Origin: Meconema thalassinum
Taxonomy: Eukaryota > Arthropoda > Insecta > Orthoptera > Tettigoniidae
Length of the DNA: 64,000 nucleotides
Direction: 5' to 3'
NCBI GenBank assembly: GCA_946902985.2
Contig: OX336388.2
Location: 1,695,855,978 to 1,695,919,977 of the forward strand
Position 1 is the first letter of the stretch, and every line of letters begins with the position of its first letter. This document shows positions 1 through 8,710 of the stretch, one piece after another. Position numbers and translations under genes: made by a program. Below the pieces are notes generated by a model. It was not told the origin of the DNA and made no database searches. It saw only the letters and a list, made by a program, of their open reading frames with translations.

Positions 1-25
1 GTAACTTCGTTACTTATTATGACAA

Positions 26-87
26 GTAACAGTACCTTCGATGCTAATTATGACAGGAAACTGTTACTTCGATACTAATTATGACAA
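26..87 (+). repeat. Landmark pair: TACCTTCGATGC then GAAACTGTTAC
   Basis: The first monomer (26-56) has A6, C10 and G18 (CAGTACCTTCGATGC); the second (57-87) begins GAAACTGTTAC instead of GTAACTGTAAC. The pair follows a monomer with CTTATTATGAC and is the best tag for the recurring A-block. In a sister lineage the first monomer reads TAGTATCTTCGATGC and the second has CTTGGATAC (for example 1,795-1,860 and 4,065-4,130). Confidence 0.85.
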
Positions 88-149
88 GTAACTGTAACTT
101 CGATACTAATGATGACAGGTAACTGTAACTACGTTACTACTTATGACAA
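88..149 (+). repeat. Landmark pair: AATGATGAC then CTACGTTACTACTTATG
   Basis: Two consecutive variant monomers: one with AATGATGACAG in place of AATTATGACAG, the next with CTACGTTACTACTTATGAC. They follow the GAAACTGTTAC monomer in nearly all A-block copies I inspected, for example near 6,090-6,145, 17,320-17,365 and 38,705-38,755. The fixed order shows that the units amplified are multi-monomer blocks. Confidence 0.85.
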
Positions 150-180
150 GTAACTGTAATTTCGATACAAATTATGGCAG
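150..180 (+). repeat. Subfamily with T11, A20, G28 (ends GGCAG)
   Basis: This monomer differs from the canonical form by C11 to T, T20 to A and A28 to G, giving AATTTCGATACAAATTATGG. The three changes travel together across the window, so this is a long-established subfamily rather than random mutation. It typically follows a monomer ending GACAA and precedes a canonical one. It is the parent of the A-rich 32-33 bp variants, which keep its ATTATGG end. Confidence 0.9.
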
Positions 181-211
181 GTAACTGTAACTTCTATACT
201 AATTATGACAG

Positions 212-242
212 GTAACAGTAACTTCGATACTAATTATGACAA
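212..242 (+). repeat. Subfamily with A6 (GTAACAGTAAC)
   Basis: T6 is A, giving GTAACAGTAACTTCG, and the monomer usually ends GACAA. Two such monomers often stand side by side (212-242 and 243-273, the second with CTTATT instead of CTAATT). The pair is a stable landmark found again in the A-block copies. Confidence 0.85.
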
Positions 243-273
243 GTAACAGTAACTTCGATACTTATTATGACAA

Positions 274-304
274 GAAACTGTAATTTCGAAACTAATTATG
301 ACAG
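274..304 (+). repeat. Landmark monomer GAAACTG...TTTCGAAAC
   Basis: This monomer begins GAAACTG and contains TTTCGAAAC, giving the palindrome TTCGAA (or TTTCGAAA) in place of TTCGATAC. It follows the two A6 monomers and recurs in the same place in many blocks (for example near 4,310, 16,156, 29,593 and 43,528). Confidence 0.8.
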
Positions 305-335
305 GTAACTGTAACTTCGTTACTAATTATGACAA
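305..335 (+). repeat. Subfamily with T16 (CTTCGTTAC), perfect dyad
   Basis: The change A16 to T turns positions 7-19 into GTAACTTCGTTAC, a perfect 5-bp inverted repeat (GTAAC / GTTAC) around a 3-base centre. On the minus strand the loop is GAA closed by a C-G pair, the arrangement of the unusually stable d(GCGAAGC) mini-hairpin. The canonical form keeps the same dyad with one mismatch. This subfamily usually ends GACAA and is very common across the window. Confidence 0.85.
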
Positions 336-366
336 GTAACTGTAATATCGATACAAATTATGGCAG
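336..366 (+). repeat. Landmark monomer containing palindrome TATCGATA
   Basis: A T-to-A change at position 12 of a T11/A20/G28-type monomer creates the perfect 8-bp palindrome TATCGATA. It occurs once per A-block, at about 346, 6,341, 13,733, 17,563, 19,828, 25,009, 26,778, 38,946, 40,711, 53,158 and 62,366. It is a block-specific marker; any protein binding is conjecture. Confidence 0.85.
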
Positions 367-397
367 GTAACTGTAACTTCGATACTAATTATGACAG
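367..397 (+). repeat. Canonical monomer (reference copy)
   Basis: This is an exact copy of the commonest form and the coordinate reference for all subfamilies below. It contains a direct repeat of GTAACT (1-6, 7-12), one CpG at 14-15 inside TTCGATAC, the palindrome TAATTA at 20-25, and ends GACAG. The only CpG sits in TCGA. The same form recurs throughout the window, often next to monomers ending GACAA, giving a loose two-monomer (62-bp) rhythm. Confidence 0.95.
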
Positions 398-459
398 GTA
401 ACAATAACTTCGATACTAATTATGACAAGTAACTGTAACTTCGATACTAATTATGACAG

Positions 460-554
460 GTAATTGTTACTTCGATATTAATAATGACAATTAACTCTAA
501 CTTCGTTACTAATTAGGACAAGTAACTGTAATTTTCATAAAAAAATTATGGCAG
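460..554 (+). repeat. Landmark trio ending in the 33-bp A-rich monomer
   Basis: Three successive variants: 460-490 (TTGTTACTTCG with GATATTAATAATGAC), 491-521 (begins TTAACTCTAAC), and 522-554, a 33-bp monomer with TTTTCATAAAAAAATTATGG. The trio moves as a unit and recurs near 2,230-2,320, 4,500-4,590, 8,220-8,310 and 9,940-10,020, and in all large units. The A-run length differs between copies (six to eight A), so this monomer shifts the 31-bp register by 0 to 3 bases. Confidence 0.85.
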
Positions 555-616
555 GTAACTGTAACTTCGATACTAGTTATGACAGGTAAGAGTAACTTCG
601 ATACTAATTATGACAA
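555..616 (+). repeat. Landmark pair: CTAGTTATGAC then GTAAGAGTAAC
   Basis: The monomer after the A-rich trio has CTAGTTATGAC and the next begins GTAAGAGTAAC. The pair recurs immediately after the 33-bp monomer (for example near 6,565, 18,160, 25,610, 39,540 and 62,965), or two monomers later when a GACAAGGAACTG pair has been inserted (near 2,715, 10,105, 31,730 and 45,660). Confidence 0.8.
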
Positions 617-1112
617 GTAACTGTAACTTCGATACTAATTATGACAGGTAACTGTAACATCGTTACTAATTATAACAAGTAACTGTAATTTCGATACAAT
701 TTATGGCAGGTAATTGTAATTTCGATACTAATTATGACAGGTAACAGTACCTTCGATGCTAATTATGACAGGAAACTGTTACTTCGATACTAATTATGAC
801 AAGTAACTGTAACTTCGATAATAATGATGACAGGTAACTGTAACTTCGTTACTAATTATGACAAGTAACAGTACCTTCGATGCTAATTATGACAGGTAAC
901 TTTAACTTCGAAACTAATTATGACAAGTAACTGTAATTTCGATACAAATTATGGCAGGTAACTCTAACATCGATACTAATTATGACAGGTAACAGTATCT
1001 TCGATACTAATTATGACAAGTAAATATAACTTCGATACAAATTATGACAGGTAACTGTAACTTCGATACTAATTATGACAAGAAACTCTAACTTCGTTAC
1101 TAATTATGACAA

Positions 1113-1143
1113 GTAACTGTAATTATGATAAAAATTATGGTGG
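1113..1143 (+). repeat. A-rich variant monomer, TATGATAAAAATTATGG type
   Basis: This 31-bp variant replaces the TTCG core with ATTATGATAAAAATT and ends GGTGG, so it has lost the CpG. It is preceded by a monomer beginning GAAACTCTAAC and followed by one with CTTCAATAC. Further copies are near 3,007, 7,107, 14,859, 18,639, 20,911, 21,934, 26,084, 40,021 and 54,237. Confidence 0.85.
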
Positions 1144-3192
1144 GTAAATGTAACTTCAATACTAATTATGACAGGTCACAGTAACTTCGATACTTATTAT
1201 GACAGGTAACTGTAACTTCGTTACTAATTATGACAAGTAACTTTAATTTCGATACAAATTATGGCAGGTAACTGTAACTTCGTTACCAATTATGACAAGT
1301 CCCTTTAATTTCGATACAAATTATGGCAGGTAACTGCAACTTCCATACTAATTATGACAGGTAACAATAACTTCGATACTAATTATGACTGGAAAGTGTA
1401 ACTTCGTTACTAATTATGCCAAGTAACTGTAATTTCGATACAAATTATGACAGGTAACTGTAACTTCGTTACTAATTATGACAAGTAACAGTACCTTCGA
1501 TGCTAATTATGACAGGTAACTTTAACTTCGAAACTAATTATGACAAGGAACTGTAATTTCGATACAAATTATGGCAGGTAACTGTAACTTAGTTACTAAT
1601 TATGACAAGTAACTGTAATTTCGATACAAAATTTGGCAGGTAACTGTAACTTCGATACTAATTATGTCAGGTAACAGTAACTTCGATACTAATTATGACA
1701 AGTAACTGTAACTTCGATACTAATTAAGACAGGTAACTGTAACTTCGATACTAATTATGACAAGATACTCTAACTTCGTTACTTATTATGACAAGTAATA
1801 GTATCTTCGATGCTAATTATGACAGGAAACTGTTACTTGGATACTAATTATGACAAGTATCTGTAACATCGATACTAATGATGACAGGTAACTGTAACTA
1901 CGTTACTACTTATGACAAGTAACTGTAATTTTGATACAAATTATGGCAGGTAACTGTAACTTCGATACTAATTTTGACAGGTAACAGTAACTTCGATACA
2001 AATTATGACAAGTAACAGTAACTTCGATACTAATTATGACAAGAAACTGTAATTTCGAAACTAATTATGACAGGTAACTGTAACATCGTTACTAAGTATG
2101 ACAAGTAACTGTAATTTCGATACAAATTAAGGCAGGTAACTGTAACTTCGATACTAATTATGACAGGTAACTGTAACTTCGATACAAATTATGACAAGTA
2201 ACTGTAACTTCGATACTATTTATGACAGGTAACTGTTACTTCGATATTAATAATGACAATTAACTCTAACTTCGTTACTAATTATGACAAGTAACTGTAA
2301 TTTTCATAAAAAATTATGGCAGGTAAATGTAACTTCGATACTAATTATGACAAGTCCCTGTAATTTCGAAACTAATTATGACAGGTAACTGTAACATCGT
2401 TACTAATTATGACAAGTAACTGTAATTTCGATACAAATTATGGCAGGTAACTGTAACTTCGATACTAATTATGACAGGTAACAGTAACTTCGATACAAAT
2501 TATGACAAGTAACTGTAACTTCGATACTAATTATGACAGGTAACTGTTACTTCGATATTAATAATGACAATTAACTCTTACTTCGTTACTATTTATGACA
2601 AGTAACTGTAATTTTCATAAAAAAAATATGGCAGGTAACTGTAACTTCGATACTAATTATGACAAGGAACTGTAATTTCGATACAAATTATGGCAGGTAA
2701 CTGTAACATCGATACTAGTTATGACAGGTAAGAGTAACTTCGATACTAATTATGACAAGTAACTGTAACTTCGATACTAATGATGACAGGTAACTGTAAC
2801 TACGTTACTACTTATGACAAGTAACTGTAATTTCGATACAAATTATGGCAGGTAACTCTAACATCGATACTAATTATGACAGGTAACAGTAGCTTCGATA
2901 CTAATTATGACAAGTAACTATAACTTCGATACAAATTATGACAGGTAACTGTAACTTCGATACTAATTATGACAAGAAACTCTAACTTCGTTACTAATTA
3001 TTACAAGTAACTGTAATTATGATAAAAATTATGGTGGGTAACTGTAACTTCAATACTAATTATGACAGGTCACAGTAACTTCGATACTTATTATGACAGG
3101 TAACTGTAACTTCGTTACTAATTATGACAAGTAACTTTAATTTTGATTCAAATTATGGCAGGTAACTGTAACTTCGTTACCAATTATGACAA

Positions 3193-3223
3193 GTCCCTGT
3201 AATTTCGATACAAATTATGGCAG
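3193..3223 (+). repeat. Landmark monomer GTCCCTG
   Basis: This T11/A20/G28-type monomer begins GTCCCTGTAA instead of GTAACTGTAA. In several copies it reads GTCCCTTTAA or GTCCCATTAA. It is followed by a monomer with CTTCCATAC or CTTCCATATTAA and then one beginning GAAAGTGTAAC or GAAAGTATAAC. The trio is present in most blocks of the window. Confidence 0.8.
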
Positions 3224-3688
3224 GTAACTGCAACTTCCATACTAATTAAGACAGGTAACAATAACTTCGATACTAATTATGAGAGGAAAGTGTAACTTCG
3301 TTACTAATTATGACAAGTAACTGTAATTTCGATACAAAATATGACAGGTAACTGTAACTTCGTTACTAATTATGACAAGTAACAGTACCTTCGATGCTAA
3401 TTATGACAGGTAACTGTAACTTCGATACTAATTATGACAAGGAAGTGTAATTTCGATACAAATTATGGCAGGTAACTGTAACTTCGTTACTAATTATGAC
3501 AAGTAACTGTAATTTCGTTACAAATTTTGGCAGGTAACTGTAACTTCGATACTAATTATGTCAGGTAACAGTAACTTCGATACTAATTATGACAAGTAAC
3601 TGTAACTTCGATACTAATTAAGACAGGTAACTGTAACTTCGATACTAATTATGACAAGAAACTCTAACTTCGTTACTAATTATGACAA

Positions 3689-3720
3689 GTAACTGTAATT
3701 TAGATAAAAAATTATGGTGG
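3689..3720 (+). repeat. A-rich 32-bp variant, TTTAGATAAAAAATTATGG type
   Basis: A 32-bp monomer in which TTCGATAC is replaced by TAGATAAAAAA, ending GGTGG; the CpG is lost. It sits between a GAAACTCTAAC monomer and a CTTCAATAC monomer, the same context as the TATGATAAAAA type, so the two are allelic forms of one position. Other copies are near 5,648, 9,125, 11,272, 11,583, 13,042, 15,534, 22,797 and 24,317. The A-run varies from five to seven. Confidence 0.85.
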
Positions 3721-4399
3721 GTAACTCTAACTTCAATACTAATTATGACAGGTAACAGTAACTTCGATACTAATTATGACAGGTAACTGTAACTTCGTTA
3801 CTAATTATGACAAGTACCCTTAATTTCGATACAAATTATGGCAGGTAACTGTAACTTCGTTACTAATTATGACAAGTCCCTGTAATTTCGATACAAATTA
3901 TGGCAGGTATCTGTAACATCCATACTAATTATGACAGGTAACAGTAACTTCGATACTAATTATGACAGGAAAGTGTAACATCGTTACTAATTATGACAAG
4001 TAACTGTAATTTCGATACAAATTATTACAGGTAACTGTAACTTCGTTACTTATTATGACAAGTAATAGTATCTTCGATGCTAATTATGACAGGAAACTGT
4101 TACTTGGATACTAATTATGACAAGTAACTGTAACTTCGATACTAATGATGACAGGTAACTGTAACTACGATACTACTTATGACAAGTAACTGTAATTTCG
4201 ATACAAATTATGGCAGGTAACTGTAAATTCGATACTAATTATGACAGGTAACAGTAACTTCGATACTAATTATGACAAGTAACAGTAACTTCGATACTTA
4301 TTATGACAAGAAACTGTAATTTCGAAACTAATTATGACAGGTAAATGTAACATCGTTTCTAATTATGACAAGTAACTGTAATTTCGATACAAATTATGG

Positions 4400-5870
4400 C
4401 AGGTAACTGTAACTTCGATACTAATTATGACAGGTAACTGTAAATTCGATACAAATTATGACAAGTAACTGTAACTTCGATACTAATTATGACAGGTAAC
4501 TGTTACTTCGATATTAATAATGACAATTAACTCTAACTTCGTTACTAATTATGACAAGTAACTGTAATTTTCATAAAAAAATTATGGCAGGTAACTGTAA
4601 CTTCGATACTAATTATGACAAGGAACTGTAATTTCGATACAAATTATGGCAGGTAACTGTAACTTCGATACTAATTATGACAAATAACAGTTACTTCGAT
4701 ACTAATTATGACAAGTAACTGTAACTTCGATACTAATTATGACAGGTAACTGTAACTTCGTTACTAATTATGACAAGTAACTATAATTTCGATACAAATT
4801 GTGGCAGGTAACTGTAACTTCGATACTAATTATGACAGGTAACAGTAACATCGATACTAATTATGACAAGTAACTGTAACTTCGTTACTTATTATGACAG
4901 GTAACTGTAACTTCGTTACTAATTATTACAAGTAACTGCAATTTCGATACAAATTATGGCAGGTAACTGTAACTTCGATACTAATTATGACAGGTAACAG
5001 TATCTTCGATACTAATTATGACAAGTAACTATAACTTCGATACAAATGGAGACAGGTTACTGTAACATCGATACTAATTATGACAAGAAACTCTACCTTC
5101 GTTACTAAATATGACAAGTAACGGTAATTTTGATAAAAAAATTATGGTAGGTAACTGTAACTTCAATACTAATTATGACAGGTAACAGTAACTTCGATAC
5201 TAATTATGACAAGTAACTGTAACTTCGATACTAATTATAATAAGTAACTGTAACTTCGATACTAATTATTACAGGTAATTGTAACTTCGTTACTAATTAT
5301 GACAAGTAACTGTAATTTCGTTACAAATTATGGCAGGTAATTGTAATTTCGATACTAATTGTGACAGGTAACAGTAACTTCGATACTAATTATGACAAGG
5401 AACTGTAATTTCGATACAAATTATGGCAGGTAACTGTAACTTCGTTACTAATTATGACAAGTAACTGTAATTTCGATACAAATATTGCCAGGTAACTGTA
5501 ACGTCGATACTAATTATGTCAGGTATCAGTAACTTCGATACTAATTATGACAAGTAACTGTAACTTCGATACTAATTATGACAGGTAACTGTAACTTCGA
5601 TACTAATTATGACAAGAAACTCTAACTTCGTTACTAATTATGACAAGTAACTGTAATTTAGATAAAAAATTATGGTGGGTAACTCTAACTTCAATACTAA
5701 TTATGACAGATAACAGTAACTTCGATACTAATTATGACAGGTAACTGTAACTTCGTTACTAATTATGACAAGTAACTTTAATTTCGATACAAATTATGGC
5801 AGGTAACTGTAACTTCGTTACTAATTATGACAAGTCCCATTAATTTCGATACAAATTATGGCAGGTATCT
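4400..5870 (+). repeat. Satellite, partly collinear with 27.9-28.8 kb
   Basis: No unique sequence here. From about 4,690 to 5,570 the variant order matches 27,860-28,740 with an offset of about 23,172: ATAATTTCGATACAAATTGTGG at 4,777/27,950 and ATAATAAGTAAC at 5,239/28,411. One copy difference is GGAGACAGG near 5,048 against TTGAGACAGG near 28,220. From about 5,600 the sequence joins the TTAGATAAAAAA to GTCCCATTAA lineage that leads into the A-block at 5,995. Confidence 0.7.
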
Positions 5871-5994
5871 GTAACTTCCATATTAATTATGACAGGTAAC
5901 AGTAACTTCGATACTAATTATGACAGGAAAGTATAACATCGTTACTAATTATGACAAGTAACTGTAATTTCGATACAAATTATGACAGGTAACT

Positions 5995-8710
5995 GTAACT
6001 TCGTTACTTATTATGACAAGTAACAGTACCTTCGATGCTAATTATGACAGGAAACTGTTACTTCGATACTAATTATGACAAGTAACTGTAACTTCGATAC
6101 TAATGATGACAGGTAACTGTAACTACGTTACTACTTATGACAAGTAACTGTAATTTCGATACAAATTATGGCAGGTAACTGTAACTTCTATACTAATTAT
6201 GACAGGTAACAGTAACTTCGATACTAATTATGACAAGTAACAGTAACTTCGATACTTATTATGACAAGAAACTGTAATTTCGAAACTAATTATGACAGGT
6301 AACTGTAACTTCGTTACTAATTATGACAAGTAACTGTAATATCGATACAAATTATGGCAGGTAACTGTAACTTCGATACTAATTATGACAGGTAACAATA
6401 ACTTCGATACTAATTATGACAAGTAACTGTAACTTCGATACTAATTATGACAGGTAATTGTTACTTCGATATTAATAATGACAATTAACTCTAACTTCGT
6501 TACTAATTAGGACAAGTAACTGTAATTTTCATAAAAAAATTATGGCAGGTAACTGTAACTTCGATACTAGTTATGACAGGTAAGAGTAACTTCGATACTA
6601 ATTATGACAAGTAACTGTAACTTCGATACTAATTATGACAGGTAACTGTAACATCGTTACTAATTATAACAAGTAACTGTAATTTCGATACAATTTATGG
6701 CAGGTAATTGTAATTTCGATACTAATTATGACAGGTAACAGTACCTTCGATGCTAATTATGACAGGAAACTGTTACTTCGATACTAATTATGACAAGTAA
6801 CTGTAACTTCGATAATAATGATGACAGGTAACTGTAACTTCGTTACTAATTATGACAAGTAACAGTACCTTCGATGCTAATTATGACAGGTAACTTTAAC
6901 TTCGAAACTAATTATGACAAGTAACTGTAATTTCGATACAAATTATGGCAGGTAACTCTAACATCGATACTAATTATGACAGGTAACAGTATCTTCGATA
7001 CTAATTATGACAAGTAAATATAACTTCGATACAAATTATGACAGGTAACTGTAACTTCGATACTAATTATGACAAGAAACTCTAACTTCGTTACTAATTA
7101 TGACAAGTAACTGTAATTATGATAAAAATTATGGTGGGTAAATGTAACTTCAATACTAATTATGACAGGTCACAGTAACTTCGATACTTATTATGACAGG
7201 TAACTGTAACTTCGTTACTAATTATGACAAGTAACTTTAATTTCGATACAAATTATGGCAGGTAACTGTAACTTCGTTACCAATTATGACAAGTCCCTTT
7301 AATTTCGATACAAATTATGGCAGGTAACTGCAACTTCCATACTAATTATGACAGGTAACAATAACTTCGATACTAATTATGACTGGAAAGTGTAACTTCG
7401 TTACTAATTATGCCAAGTAACTGTAATTTCGATACAAATTATGACAGGTAACTGTAACTTCGTTACTAATTATGACAAGTAACAGTACCTTCGATGCTAA
7501 TTATGACAGGTAACTTTAACTTCGAAACTAATTATGACAAGGAACTGTAATTTCGATACAAATTATGGCAGGTAACTGTAACTTAGTTACTAATTATGAC
7601 AAGTAACTGTAATTTCGATACAAAATTTGGCAGGTAACTGTAACTTCGATACTAATTATGTCAGGTAACAGTAACGTCGATACTAATTATGACAAGTAAC
7701 TGTAACTTCGATACTAATTAAGACAGGTAACTGTAACTTCGATACTAATTATGACAAGATACTCTAACTTCGTTACTTATTATGACAAGTAATAGTATCT
7801 TCGATGCTAATTATGACAGGAAACTGTTACTTGGATACTAATTATGACAAGTATCTGTAACATCGATACTAATGATGACAGGTAACTGTAACTACGTTAC
7901 TACTTATGACAAGTAACTGTAATTTTGATACAAATTATGGCAGGTAACTGTAACTTCGATACTAATTTTGACAGGTAACAGTAACTTCGATACAAATTAT
8001 GACAAGTAACAGTAACTTCGATACTAATTATGACAAGAAACTGTAATTTCGAAACTAATTATGACAGGTAACTGTAACATCGTTACTAAGTATGACAAGT
8101 AACTGTAATTTCGATACAAATTATGGCAGGTAACTGTAACTTCGATACTAATTATGACAGGTAACAATAACTTCGATACTAATTATGACAAGTAACTGTA
8201 ACTTCGATACTATTTATGACAGGTAACTGTTACTTCGATATTAATAATGACAATTAACTCTAACTTCGTTACTAATTATGACAAGTAACTGTAATTTTCA
8301 TAAAAAATTATGGCAGGTAAATGTAACTTCGATACTAATTATGACAAGTCCCTGTAATTTCGAAACTAATTATGACAGGTAACTGTAACATCGTTACTAA
8401 TTATGACAAGTAACTGTAATTTCGATACAAATTATGGCAGGTAACTGTAACTTCGATACTAATTATGACAGGTAACAGTAACTTCGATACAAATTATGAC
8501 AAGTAACTGTAACTTCGATACTAATTATGACAGGTAACTGTTACTTCGATATTAATAATGACAATTAACTCTTACTTCGTTACTATTTATGACAAGTAAC
8601 TGTAATTTTCATAAAAAAAATATGGCAGGTAACTGTAACTTCGATACTAGTTATGACAGGTAAGAGTAACTTCGATACTAATTATGACAAGTAACTGTAA
8701 CTTCGATACT
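5995..8710 (+). repeat. 2.7-kb block, copy 2 (partner 1-2,778)
   Basis: Collinear with the window start. It lacks the GACAAGGAACTG two-monomer insert that copy 1 carries near 2,641-2,702. Its left part is also collinear with 19,360-21,300: offset 13,489 near 5,872-6,370, then 13,800 by 7,014, because the 19-kb copy holds 311 extra bp (ten monomers). This block is therefore a short form of the A-block, and the later copies are the long form. Confidence 0.8.

Larger units (their letters stand above)
1..2778 (+). repeat. 2.7-kb block, copy 1 (partner 5,995-8,710)
   Basis: Base 1 corresponds to 5,995 (offset 5,994). Shared private variants confirm real common descent: ATTAGGACAAG near 508/6,502, GACTGGAAAG near 1,388/7,382 and TATGCCAAG near 1,417/7,411. 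Differences seen: a T in copy 1 against G near 7,675, a cluster around 2,130-2,200 against 8,124-8,194, and an extra 62 bp (two monomers, near 2,641-2,702) in copy 1. Similarity ends near 2,778 against 8,710, where copy 1 switches to the AATGATGAC lineage. Confidence 0.85.
2740..4400 (+). repeat. 1.66-kb block repeated at 14,586-16,246
   Basis: The offset is 11,846 at four checked landmarks: 2,741/14,587 (CGATACTAAT), 3,013/14,859 (TATGATAAAAA monomer), 3,721/15,567 (GTAACTCTAAC) and 4,310/16,156 (GAAACTGTAA). The constant offset means no net indel across the landmarks. The block contains the GTCCCTG, TTAGATAAAAAA and CTTGGATAC landmarks. Similarity stops near 4,400, where GGCAGG replaces GACAGG. 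Confidence 0.8.

Noticed and set aside
20..25. TAATTA as homeodomain binding sites or a promoter element
   Set aside because: It is a short AT-rich palindrome present in nearly every monomer with no gene nearby; nothing supports a regulatory role.
522..554. Replication origin (yeast ACS-like) in the A-rich monomers
   Set aside because: Neither strand of TTTTCATAAAAAAATTATGG matches WTTTAYRTTTW.
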